13,092 nt of DNA from Candidatus Kapaibacterium sp. Lineage in GTDB: Bacteria > Bacteroidota > Ignavibacteria > Kapaibacteriales > UBA961. This document shows positions 1 to 7,162 of the stretch, one piece after another. Positions within the stretch are counted from its first letter, which is position 1; each line of letters starts with the position of its first letter. Made by a program: the position numbers and the translations under genes. The notes beneath the pieces were generated by a model. That model worked only from the letters and a program-made list of their open reading frames with translations. It was not told the DNA's origin and made no database searches. The DNA is taken from assembly GCA_023259575.1 (NCBI GenBank), contig JALRHN010000045.1, positions 1 through 13,092 on the forward strand. The letters run 5' to 3'.

Positions 1-617
1 AAGCCTTGATTGTGCAACATTTCAACTTCTGTTAAAAAACAGAATGTTCTCGCTGGGGCAAATTCTTTTAAGAACTCTTTTTGCAAATCAAAAAGACCAG
101 AATGCTGGCTACCAAGTGCAGAATTTTGATAATCAATCATCACAGTGATTCTAAACTCATCATTAGGTAAAGCAACAATTTCAGAACCCTTTTGTTCATT
201 AACATAACGGATTGTTTGATCTATAATTAGATAATCCTTTGCTGCTTTTTGCTCTACAAATCCTGCTTGATGTAATATTTCAGTATAAGGCAATGCACTT
301 CCATCACCAACTGGTGGTTCATTTGCTGTTAACTCAATTCTACAATTATCAATCTCTAGACCAACTAATGCAGCTAAAACATGTTCTACAGTATGAACAC
401 TTGCACCATTATAGGTTAAAGTAGTGCCCCGTGAAATATCAGTTACATAATCTACTAAAGCTGGAATTTCAGGTGAATTCTCTAAATCAGTTCTAATAAA
501 TGTAAATCCAGAATGTTCAGGAGCTGGATGGAATGTAATTGTGGAAGGATTTCCTGTGTGAAGCCCGATACCAGAAAATGATACAGGTTTTTGAATTGTT
601 CTTTGATTTACTAGCAT
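1..617 (-). CDS. lpxC: UDP-3-O-acyl-N-acetylglucosamine deacetylase, N-terminal part (runs off left edge)
   Basis: LpxC is the cytoplasmic zinc enzyme that removes the acetyl group from UDP-3-O-acyl-GlcNAc, the committed step of lipid A synthesis. I translated it by hand from the ATG at 617; 205 codons are open to the window edge. Visible family motifs are SGIGLHTG (residues 15-22), HTVEHVLAAL (75-84), whose H79 matches a zinc-binding histidine of E. coli LpxC, and VGDGSA (103-108). ARTFCF, the counterpart of E. coli ARTFGF, lies close to the edge. In Bacteroidota, LpxC is often fused to FabZ; that half, if present, lies outside the window. It is the last visible gene of the uppS-bamA-ompH-lpxD chain, 45 nt after lpxD. 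No Shine-Dalgarno is seen; the bases before the ATG are A-rich. The identity is secure, but the full length and any fusion cannot be judged. Confidence 0.95.
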   Translation of the reverse strand, partial: MLVNQRTIQKPVSFSGIGLHTGNPSTITFHPAPEHSGFTFIRTDLENSPEIPALVDYVTDISRGTTLTYNGASVHTVEHVLAALVGLEIDNCRIELTANEPPVGDGSALPYTEILHQAGFVEQKAAKDYLIIDQTIRYVNEQKGSEIVALPNDEFRITVMIDYQNSALGSQHSGLFDLQKEFLKEFAPARTFCFLTEVEMLHNQG

Positions 618-640
618 ATTTTTTATCTATAATGATATGA

Positions 641-658
641 TACTTTGATATTAAAGTA
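641..658. repeat. small inverted repeat in the lpxD-lpxC spacer
   Basis: TACTTT (641-646) and AAAGTA (653-658) form a perfect 6-bp inverted repeat around a 6-nt loop, in the 45-nt gap between lpxD and lpxC. It is AT-rich and would be a weak hairpin. It has no U-tract suited to termination. It may be chance in such AT-rich DNA. Confidence 0.3.
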
Positions 659-662
659 ACTA

Positions 663-1739
663 TCAAGAAAGTTCAATAATTTTTTGTTCCAATATTTCAA
701 TTTTTTGCTGAAGGACATTAATAGTTTTTATTAAGTCTGGTAATTGCTGTGTAGCTGTTAAACGTCTTATTTCAGACATTCTATCTTGCGTAGGACTTCC
801 GAAATAGACTCCAGGTTTATCGATAGTTTTTCCAATTCCAGACTGGGCATACACAATTACTTTATCAGCAGTAGAAATATGACCTATCATACCTACTTGT
901 CCTCCAAAACGATTTCTTGGGCCTATATGAGCACTTCCTGCAATAGCACTATGGCCTGCTAAAGCTGTATGTTCGCCAATCGATACATTATGTCCAATTT
1001 GAATCAAATTATCTAACTTCACACCATCTTCAATTAGAGTACTACCTAAAACTGCTCTATCTATAGTAGTATTTGCACCAATTTCTACATCATTTTTAAT
1101 ATGTACATTACCAGCATGTGTGATCTTAATAAAAGATCCATCTTTTTGTTCTACATATCCAAATCCATCAGATCCAATAATTGCACCAGAATGAATTCTA
1201 CAATTGTCTCCAATCACTGTATCAGAATAACACACTACAGAAGGGAATAGAATTGTATATTCACCAATAGAAGTATTACTTTGAAGAACACAATTATATC
1301 CAATTACAGCTCCTTTAGCTATTGTACAGTTATCTTCTATTACAACACCTGCTAGTATTGTACTTTCTGGATGAATCACAGCTGTAGATGCTATGATTGC
1401 GGATGGATGAATGCCATATTCATAGGTGTCTTCAGAATAAAACAAATCAATAACTTTAGCAAATGCAGCATGTGGATTATCCACATAAATAAATGCTTGG
1501 GTTTCTGATGGTTGTTTGGCAAAATTTCTGGGTACTAATACACATACATTATTACATTCGGAAAGAAAATGCTCATAGGATTTATTTGCCATAAATGTAA
1601 TATCATGAGGCTCTACATGTTCTATTCTACCTGGTTTACAAATAGAAAATTCAGTATTACCCTTAGCTTCTCCGTCAACTAAAGCAGCAATATTATGGAT
1701 TGTATATGATGTATTATGATATTTCAAAAGATTCACCAT
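663..1739 (-). CDS. lpxD: UDP-3-O-acylglucosamine N-acyltransferase
   Basis: LpxD adds the second, amide-linked acyl chain to UDP-3-O-acylglucosamine in lipid A synthesis, directly after LpxC, using acyl-ACP in the cytoplasm. The 358-residue protein has the usual order: an N-terminal uridine-binding domain (about 1-105), a left-handed beta helix of hexapeptide repeats (about 108-300), and a C-terminal helical tail (about 320-358) of coiled-coil character. The IGHN motif places the likely catalytic histidine at H250, inside the family-typical stretch from NTTIDR (223-228) onward. The length is normal. It lies 17 nt after the second ompH-like gene and 45 nt before lpxC, so the two lipid A genes are neighbours. 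The start has no Shine-Dalgarno; a GC-rich hairpin ends 5 nt before the ATG and may affect ribosome access. Confidence 0.95.
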   Translation of the reverse strand: MVNLLKYHNTSYTIHNIAALVDGEAKGNTEFSICKPGRIEHVEPHDITFMANKSYEHFLSECNNVCVLVPRNFAKQPSETQAFIYVDNPHAAFAKVIDLFYSEDTYEYGIHPSAIIASTAVIHPESTILAGVVIEDNCTIAKGAVIGYNCVLQSNTSIGEYTILFPSVVCYSDTVIGDNCRIHSGAIIGSDGFGYVEQKDGSFIKITHAGNVHIKNDVEIGANTTIDRAVLGSTLIEDGVKLDNLIQIGHNVSIGEHTALAGHSAIAGSAHIGPRNRFGGQVGMIGHISTADKVIVYAQSGIGKTIDKPGVYFGSPTQDRMSEIRRLTATQQLPDLIKTINVLQQKIEILEQKIIELS

Positions 1740-1744
1740 TATAT

Positions 1745-1770
1745 AAAAGCCGGGTATTATACCGGCTTTT
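1745..1770 (-). terminator. GC-rich hairpin with U-run between ompH-2 and lpxD (possible attenuator)
   Basis: AAAAGCCGG (1745-1753) and CCGGCTTTT (1762-1770) are perfect 9-bp inverted repeats around an 8-nt loop; with one bulged G, the stem can extend into the loop. In the minus-strand transcript, the right arm is followed by TTTTATAT, a weak U-tract. The left arm codes for the last residues of the ompH-like gene and its TAA, and the hairpin ends just before the lpxD ATG. It has the form of an intrinsic terminator, but lpxD and lpxC have no other clear promoter, so partial read-through (attenuation) or control of lpxD translation is more likely than full termination. This role is inference. 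Confidence 0.55.
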
Positions 1771-2521
1771 CTGTTTGCTCGGTTTGTGGGAGTTCTGGTA
1801 CTATACTTTGCTGAATTGGCTGCTTTGGCAAAGTATTTGTTCCATTAGGTTCAGAAGTTTTTTTCTCTTCAGGTTTTTCATCTGGAACAACCACAGGTGT
1901 TCTAGATCTGGTACGCTTTACGCCAGGTGTAGATGCTGGAGGAGTAACAACCTTATTTCTGGGGTCTTTATCAATAGCTTCTTTTTGTTTTTTCTCTAAA
2001 TCGTCTACATCAATACCTAATTTTTTTAATACTTTTAGAGTAAGATCATATTTAGGGTTAATAAAAGCCAAAGGTTGTGAAGATTTATCCCATACAATAT
2101 CATAGCCATCATCAAAAGAAGCATCTTGAATAGCAGCATAGATTTTTTCTTCTACGCCTCTAAAAACTAGTGCTACTGCAGCATCATATTCTCCATTAGG
2201 ACCTAATTTTTTGGTTGCATATTCTTCTCTTTCTTTCTTTTTTCTTTCAAGAATTTTTTCTTTTTCGATTTTTTCTTGATCGGTCCAGATAAGACGATTT
2301 TTCTTAATCTCTAGATCTAATTCATTTATTACTTTTTGTTGATCTTCTAATTCTCGTTTCCAATTATCTACCATAGTTTGCAAGCGTTGTTCAGCTTGCT
2401 GGGCTTCTGGAAATTTATCCCTTATGGTTTGCGAAGCAACATATCCTATTTTTTGTGCATTAGTAGTATACAATGCACAAAAAACAGTTATTAATATTAT
2501 GAACGATTGAAAGAAATTCAT
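1757..2521 (-). CDS. OmpH/Skp-like periplasmic protein with Pro-rich C-terminal tail
   Basis: This is the second of two adjacent OmpH/Skp-family genes. Skp-type chaperones are trimeric periplasmic proteins that hold unfolded outer-membrane proteins on their way to BamA. The 254-residue product has a signal peptide (about 1-22, cleavage after TTNA, next residue Q), then the family start AQKIGYV, a long charged helical arm (about 40-110) and the closing body segment around YDLTLKVLKKLG (158-169). After about residue 172 comes an unusual 80-residue tail, first acidic/Lys-rich, then Pro/Thr/Glu-rich with an RTRSRT cluster; usual Skp proteins of about 160-180 residues end before it. The other copy lies 30 nt upstream and shares the AQKIG-V start, PEAQ-A--RL and the FDLT/YDLT ending, so the pair is probably a tandem duplication. 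The exact client is unknown. Confidence 0.88.
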   Translation of the reverse strand: MNFFQSFIILITVFCALYTTNAQKIGYVASQTIRDKFPEAQQAEQRLQTMVDNWKRELEDQQKVINELDLEIKKNRLIWTDQEKIEKEKILERKKKEREEYATKKLGPNGEYDAAVALVFRGVEEKIYAAIQDASFDDGYDIVWDKSSQPLAFINPKYDLTLKVLKKLGIDVDDLEKKQKEAIDKDPRNKVVTPPASTPGVKRTRSRTPVVVPDEKPEEKKTSEPNGTNTLPKQPIQQSIVPELPQTEQTEKPV

Positions 2522-2551
2522 ATGCTTTCCGAAAAATGTATAGCAATCGAA

Positions 2552-3088
2552 TTATTTTGAAGTACGACGTATTTTATCGAGTACTTTAAAAGTTAAATCG
2601 AATTTATCATCTGCAAATAGTAAAGCAGGGTTCACTTTATCTAGTACATAATTGAATTTTTCGTCTTTCGCTACTTCTTTGATTGTTAATAAGATACGAT
2701 CGCGTATAGGATTTAAGAAGCTTTCTTGAAGACGACGTATTTCACCTGTATTTCCAAATTTTTCTTCTTGATATTGCAATACAGTTTGTTGTAATTGCTT
2801 TAATGACTCTTCCTCTTTTTTCTTGGCATCTGGTGTCATTAAAGACTCTTGTTTTCTGTATTGTTCAACTTTATCTGTAAAATCTTTTTGGATACGAACA
2901 ATAGTATCTTGATATTTTGCTGCAATTTCTTTAAGACGTTTATCTGCATCTTGAGCTTCTGGCAATTGCTTTAAAATTACTTCTGTATCTACAAATCCAA
3001 TTTTTTGCGCTGCACCTTGTGCATATACTTTTGTTTTCATTATAAAACAGCCAAAAGCAAGAGCTAAAATCATTAAAACTTTTTTCAT
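2552..3088 (-). CDS. OmpH/Skp-like periplasmic chaperone
   Basis: This Skp/OmpH family protein has 178 residues, the standard length. It has a signal peptide (about 1-23, KK start, hydrophobic core, cleavage after VYA), then AQKIGFVDTEVILKQLPEAQ (27-46), the family's N-terminal strand and helix. A long charged coiled-coil arm (about 47-125) rich in Lys, Glu and Gln follows, and the body closes with FNYVLDKVNPALLFADDKFD (145-164). In the family, this forms a jellyfish-like trimer that shields unfolded outer-membrane proteins in the periplasm. Position directly after bamA (47-nt gap) is the usual placement and supports that role. An AAGG lies 9 nt before the ATG, one of the few likely Shine-Dalgarno sites in this operon. 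It lacks the Pro-rich tail of its downstream paralogue, so this copy is the more likely true Skp counterpart. Confidence 0.9.
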   Translation of the reverse strand: MKKVLMILALAFGCFIMKTKVYAQGAAQKIGFVDTEVILKQLPEAQDADKRLKEIAAKYQDTIVRIQKDFTDKVEQYRKQESLMTPDAKKKEEESLKQLQQTVLQYQEEKFGNTGEIRRLQESFLNPIRDRILLTIKEVAKDEKFNYVLDKVNPALLFADDKFDLTFKVLDKIRRTSK

Positions 3089-3135
3089 TGAGACTACCTT
3101 AAAATAGTAGAGTTTAAGAATAAAATAAATTGTTA

Positions 3136-5520
3136 TTATCTTCCAAATTGAAAATGAAATTGCCAGCCAGATCTGGCTCCAGTAACTCCTCTAGGATCAA
3201 AGCCATAGCCATAATCAAAGCCTAAAAGACCAATTGGATTGAGTAGTACTCTAACGCCAACACCTGCAGATCTTTTTAAATCGAATGGATCTGTTGCTGA
3301 CAATTTATCCCAAACATTTCCTGCTTCGGCAAATGCGAGAAGATAAATTGGCATAGGATTTAACGATAAAGCAAATCTAGTTTCTATTACATTCCTTGTC
3401 ATAACATGTCCACCAGAGCTAGGACCAATGGATCTATCAATATAGCCACGCAATGGTGTTACAGCAAATCCGCCTAATCCATTTCCACCCATAAAGAATA
3501 GTTCATTACCAAGGATATTGGTATCACTTTTAATACCAGCTACATATCCCATTTCTGAACTCATATATAGAACAAGCCTTGCATTTCCATCTACATATGC
3601 CAAAGGATGGAACATTTCCATATTAAATGTATTTTTCCAATAATCTACTTTGCCAATTCCAATTCCACCAGCTGCAAAAGCGGATGTATAAGTAAAACGA
3701 GATCCATTTGTTGGGAAAATTGCATTGTCTAAACTAGTTCTTGAAATACTTGCTGTTAGGCTTAGTTCTCCACCATTAAATGCTCTAAAAACACCACTTG
3801 ATGCAGCTTGATCATTATATTGAGCTCTTAAGATTCCATCTACTCTAAAATAATCATCAGGCCAACGAAGACGTCGTCCCATATTGACCGATGCACCATA
3901 TCTTTTAAGATCGAATACAAAATTTTGTCTGATAGAATATAAGTTTACCCCTAGAGTAGTAGGAGTATTATTCAACCAAGGTTCTGTAAAACCTAATTGA
4001 ATAGTTTGATATCTACTTGCTTGTCCAAATTCCAAATTAACATTGAGGATTTGTCCACCGCCACCTCTTAAAGGTTCAGCAAAAGAAAAATTATTAAGTG
4101 TGATTCCAACAGAACCAGTTAAGCCAAAAGACCCAGCATATCCCATTGATGCATTAAAAGTATCGGTAGATCTTTCTTCTACTCTATAGATTACATCAAC
4201 CTTAGTATTATCCACAGGCTTGATATCTGGTTTTAAAGCTTCTGGATTAAAATAATTGAGCACTCCTAATCCACGAACACTTCTAATTATAGCTGATCGA
4301 TTAAAATAATCTCCAGGGCGTGTATACAGTTCTCTTCTAACAACTTTATCTTTAGTTTTTGTATTTCCAGCAATCTCTACCCTTCTAATCGTATATCTTT
4401 CTCTTTCGAAAACTCTTACAAAAATATCAACAGAATCTTCGCCAACTTTTCTTTCTTCTTTAACTAGATTTGCCCCTAAATATCCATTATCTAGATACAT
4501 TGACGCTACATCTGATTGATCTTCATTTCCGGTTAAATTTTTGTCGAATCGCTCTGCATCATATGGTTCGCCCAATGGGATTGATAATCTTCTAAACAGT
4601 ATTTCAGACGGATACACTGTATTACCATCAAATACCACCTTGCGCAACATATATTGCTTCCCTTCATCGATATTAATGATAATAGCAACTGTTTGGCTAT
4701 CTCTATTATATGCTACAGAATCTGATAATATCTCCCCATCTATATACCCTTTTGTTCTAAAGTATTGAATTAACTTTTTTTTATCCTCTTCATATTTCAG
4801 CTTATCAAACTTTGATGAGATCCAAAATTTCCACCAAGGCTTCATTTTTGTATCCTCAAAAGCACCTTCTAATTGCTTTTGAGTTAGTTTATTATTGCCA
4901 TTAAATACAATGGAATTAACATGGAAATCTGTTCCTTCTTCAATTTTCACATAGAGATTTGAATAAAGTCCTGTATCAGTTGATACAATACTAGGCTCAA
5001 TTCGAGCATACATCAAACCTTCTTTTTCATATAATTTTTGAATAGTCTTTTTAGCTAAATTCACTTCATAAGGAGATAAAATATCTCCTTTCACCTTACC
5101 TAGACCTTTCTCGATTTCTTTATCACTAATTTTATCATTTCCATCTATAATCACTCTATTAAAACGAGGAAATTCTTTCACTTTTATTGACAAGAAAACA
5201 CCACTAACCGTAATTTTATCTAATGTTAGAGAGATATCGGAAAATTGATTTCTTTGCCATAAATTCCTAATTGCTTCTTGTTGAATTGCCCCAGGAATTT
5301 TAATTTCTTCCCCAATTCTTAAACCAGAAATAGAAATAATTGTTTGAGCATCTGCATATGTATTACCCTCTACAGTAATACCAGCTATAATATATGAACG
5401 AGGTTTTTCTTGAGAATGAATTTCTAAAGAAAAAACACTTAGCATACCAACAATGAATAGGTAAACTGTGATGTGAAACCGCAAGCTTGAGGAATTACAA
5501 TATGTTGTGCTTATATTCAT
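3136..5520 (-). CDS. bamA: outer-membrane protein assembly factor BamA
   Basis: BamA is the Omp85 core of the machine that inserts beta-barrel proteins into the outer membrane. From the ATG at 5520 the product has 794 residues: a signal peptide (hydrophobic core about 15-32, probable cleavage near IHS-Q), five POTRA repeats (roughly 44-115, 119-195, 199-286, 291-371, 376-449) recognisable by repeated V-x-GN or IDGN starts, and a 16-strand type barrel (about 453-794). The LRGY motif at 690-693 is the conserved L6-loop VRGF/Y signature. An upstream ATG at 5601 would add 27 residues before the signal peptide and overlap uppS by 77 nt; I prefer 5520, 4 nt after the uppS stop. The last residues are FHFQFGR, so the usual C-terminal aromatic residue is not terminal. 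The neighbouring ompH genes fit its role. Confidence 0.96.
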   Translation of the reverse strand: MNISTTYCNSSSLRFHITVYLFIVGMLSVFSLEIHSQEKPRSYIIAGITVEGNTYADAQTIISISGLRIGEEIKIPGAIQQEAIRNLWQRNQFSDISLTLDKITVSGVFLSIKVKEFPRFNRVIIDGNDKISDKEIEKGLGKVKGDILSPYEVNLAKKTIQKLYEKEGLMYARIEPSIVSTDTGLYSNLYVKIEEGTDFHVNSIVFNGNNKLTQKQLEGAFEDTKMKPWWKFWISSKFDKLKYEEDKKKLIQYFRTKGYIDGEILSDSVAYNRDSQTVAIIINIDEGKQYMLRKVVFDGNTVYPSEILFRRLSIPLGEPYDAERFDKNLTGNEDQSDVASMYLDNGYLGANLVKEERKVGEDSVDIFVRVFERERYTIRRVEIAGNTKTKDKVVRRELYTRPGDYFNRSAIIRSVRGLGVLNYFNPEALKPDIKPVDNTKVDVIYRVEERSTDTFNASMGYAGSFGLTGSVGITLNNFSFAEPLRGGGGQILNVNLEFGQASRYQTIQLGFTEPWLNNTPTTLGVNLYSIRQNFVFDLKRYGASVNMGRRLRWPDDYFRVDGILRAQYNDQAASSGVFRAFNGGELSLTASISRTSLDNAIFPTNGSRFTYTSAFAAGGIGIGKVDYWKNTFNMEMFHPLAYVDGNARLVLYMSSEMGYVAGIKSDTNILGNELFFMGGNGLGGFAVTPLRGYIDRSIGPSSGGHVMTRNVIETRFALSLNPMPIYLLAFAEAGNVWDKLSATDPFDLKRSAGVGVRVLLNPIGLLGFDYGYGFDPRGVTGARSGWQFHFQFGR

Positions 5521-5524
5521 GCGG

Positions 5525-6382
5525 TTACGATTTTGAAGAAAAAGTTGATAATATTCTTTGTAGATATGAATCTTGAGATTGTTCATCTTTTGAATTCTCA
5601 ATATTCATTTGCTGGCTTGTCATACCATATCTTCTTTCTCTATTCATATAGTTTTCTAAAGCATCGTATAAATCAGTTCTTCTAAAATCTGGCCACAATA
5701 AATTAGTAATATAGATTTCTGAATATGCCGATTCCCACAGCAAATAATTACTCAATCTCATTTCTCCACTGGTTCTAATCAGTAAATCAGGTTCGGGCAT
5801 ATGAGATGTAAGCAAATATTTAGAAAAAAGTTCTTCATTAATATCTTCTGGCGATAAATTCCCCCTTCTTGCATCTAATGCTATCATTTGTACTGCCCTA
5901 ATGATATCCCATCTTCCAGAATAACTAAGAGCCAAAGTAAGAGTTAATCCAGTATTTTTTGATGTTCTTTCGATTGCTTTTGATAATATTTTTTGAACGG
6001 GTTTGGGCAATGCATTCAATTTCCCAATTGCACATAATCGAACATTATTTGCATCTAATTCATCAATTTCATTTATAAGATACTGCTTTAGTAATGACAT
6101 CAATATAGATATTTCCATATGAGGTCTTTTCCAATTTTCCATTGAAAAGGCATATACTGTTAAATATCCAATTCCAAGTTGAGAACTTGCTTTAACGATA
6201 TCTCTTACACTTTCTATTCCTTGCTTATGCCCTGCTGCACGTGGAAGATTTCTTTTTATGGCCCAACGGCCATTTCCATCCATAATGATTGCTATATGTT
6301 TAGGAAGAATTCCTTGGGATATTAGCAATGATTGTTTATCGGAGTCTTGCTTTTCTTGATTTTTTTGCCAGTCATTTATCAT
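5525..6382 (-). CDS. uppS: isoprenyl (undecaprenyl) diphosphate synthase, cis type
   Basis: UppS condenses isopentenyl diphosphates onto farnesyl diphosphate to make undecaprenyl diphosphate, the carrier for peptidoglycan and O-antigen units. From the ATG at 6382 (285 residues) the motifs run in order: HIAIIMDGNGRWA with catalytic Asp at D35, AFSMENWKRP (78-87), SYSGRWDI (153-160), DLLIRTSGE (199-207) and SAYSEIY (218-224), all typical of cis-prenyltransferases. An upstream in-frame ATG at 6421 would give 298 residues, but GAGGA sits 5 nt before the 6382 start and none precedes 6421, so I chose the shorter form. About 30 polar residues at the C-terminus exceed the family core. It is the first gene of the envelope operon, with its own promoter at 6543-6573. 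It is 4 nt from bamA, so the two are likely co-translated. Confidence 0.95.
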   Translation of the reverse strand: MINDWQKNQEKQDSDKQSLLISQGILPKHIAIIMDGNGRWAIKRNLPRAAGHKQGIESVRDIVKASSQLGIGYLTVYAFSMENWKRPHMEISILMSLLKQYLINEIDELDANNVRLCAIGKLNALPKPVQKILSKAIERTSKNTGLTLTLALSYSGRWDIIRAVQMIALDARRGNLSPEDINEELFSKYLLTSHMPEPDLLIRTSGEMRLSNYLLWESAYSEIYITNLLWPDFRRTDLYDALENYMNRERRYGMTSQQMNIENSKDEQSQDSYLQRILSTFSSKS

Positions 6383-6435
6383 ATTTGTCCTCAAATTTAC
6401 TCTCAATTCATTGATTCTCACGTGTTCAGAAATAT

Positions 6436-6464
6436 CTAAAAACTAAATCTGTGAATGTTTTTAG
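6436..6464. repeat. inverted repeat in the uppS leader
   Basis: CTAAAAAC (6436-6443) and GTTTTTAG (6457-6464) are perfect 8-bp inverted repeats with a 13-nt spacer, in the transcribed leader between the promoter and uppS. The stem is mostly A-U, so a hairpin would be weak. It could equally bind a dimeric protein. No function can be assigned. Confidence 0.35.
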
Positions 6465-6542
6465 TATCGTTTAAAAAGAATCAAAAAAGCATAGGCAGCA
6501 GAGAACAATAATTAAATAATACTTATGGCAATGTTTAATCGG

Positions 6543-6573
6543 CAAAATTACTGTGTTCAAGGCAAATAACAAA
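6543..6573 (-). promoter_or_regulatory. Bacteroidota-type promoter of the uppS operon
   Basis: Read on the minus strand, TTTG (6573-6570) is followed by exactly 19 nt and then TAATTTTG (6550-6543). This fits the Bacteroidota housekeeping promoter (-33 TTTG, 19-21 nt, -7 TAnnTTTG) at every fixed position. Transcription would start near 6536-6540, giving a leader of about 155 nt before the chosen uppS start. It lies downstream of the ybaK stop (6590), so it can drive the envelope operon separately from ybaK. This is prediction from sequence only. Confidence 0.7.
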
Positions 6574-6589
6574 CTATCACAAAGAATTA

Positions 6590-7060
6590 TCATATAAGAT
6601 TAGCAATTGTGGCCATTGATGCATGCACAAAATCATAGGGATTTATCAATATTTGCAAACCTCTTTGTCCTGGGCTTACACTTATGACATCGTGTAACAA
6701 TATAGTTTCTTCAATATAGGTAGGAAAATGTTTTTTCATACCTATTGCCGAACAACCTCCACGAATATATCCTGTTATAGCAAATAAATCTTTTAATGGA
6801 AGCATCGAGCATGACTTATTCCCAGTGGCTTTAGCTGCTTTTTTTAATGATAGCTCTTGATCTCCTGGAATTACCACTACAAAATATGGTATTATGTCTC
6901 CACAAAGTACAAGAGTTTTGCATACTTTTTCTGGTAAGAATCCTATTTTATCAGCTACTGTAATTGCATCAAGATTGTTTTCATCCCATTCATATTCAAT
7001 AAGGGTATAGTTAATTCCAAGAGAATCTAATATTCTACAACAATTTGTTTTTGAAGACAT
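6590..7060 (-). CDS. ybaK: Cys-tRNA(Pro)/Cys-tRNA deacylase, YbaK type
   Basis: YbaK is a free-standing trans-editing enzyme in the cytoplasm that hydrolyses mischarged Cys-tRNA(Pro), correcting an error of prolyl-tRNA synthetase. The 156-residue product covers the whole single-domain YbaK/ProRS-INS fold. K48 in CKTLVL matches the conserved lysine needed for deacylation in Haemophilus YbaK. GYIRGGCSAIGMKKHFPTYI (97-116) is the diagnostic YbaK stretch that separates it from the related ProX and YeaK editors. The length is normal. It is the last gene before the uppS promoter and is transcribed in the same direction, but a 200-nt gap and that promoter suggest separate units. Its own promoter should lie in the divergent gap with the membrane-protein gene at 7163; I found no good match there on the minus strand. 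Assignment to the YbaK subgroup is confident. Confidence 0.92.
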   Translation of the reverse strand: MSSKTNCCRILDSLGINYTLIEYEWDENNLDAITVADKIGFLPEKVCKTLVLCGDIIPYFVVVIPGDQELSLKKAAKATGNKSCSMLPLKDLFAITGYIRGGCSAIGMKKHFPTYIEETILLHDVISVSPGQRGLQILINPYDFVHASMATIANLI

Positions 7061-7106
7061 TATAACTTTCTCTTACTTTGGATAAATGAATTCTTGAAAT
7101 ATTATC

Positions 7107-7114
7107 TATCTTTG
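7107..7114 (+). promoter_or_regulatory. possible -7 element for the membrane-protein gene
   Basis: TATCTTTG fits the Bacteroidota -7 consensus TAnnTTTG, about 50 nt before the ATG at 7163. No TTTG lies at the expected 19-21 nt upstream; the nearest (7077-7080) is 26 nt away. This is a half match only. Confidence 0.35.
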
Positions 7115-7162
7115 TTTAATACATTTTATAAAGACACAATCAATTTTTCTTAGGTGTTCCCG

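Noticed and set aside
239..424. Plus-strand reading frame of 61 codons
   Set aside because: Lies antisense inside lpxC, which has clear family motifs; its His/Leu-rich product is an artefact of the opposite strand.
1700..1999. Plus-strand reading frame of 99 codons spanning the lpxD start and ompH tail
   Set aside because: Antisense to two well-supported genes; Phe/Trp/Arg-rich product without motifs.
3090..3110. Possible hairpin around the ompH-1 ribosome site
   Set aside because: Only 4 bp pair (CTAC/GTAG) and the extension mismatches; not distinguishable from chance.
4541..4768. Plus-strand reading frame of 75 codons
   Set aside because: Antisense inside the POTRA-coding part of bamA; no ribosome site or motif.
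5521..5601. Upstream start for bamA giving 27 more residues
   Set aside because: Would put a non-hydrophobic extension before the signal peptide and overlap uppS by 77 nt; the ATG at 5520 sits 4 nt after the uppS stop.
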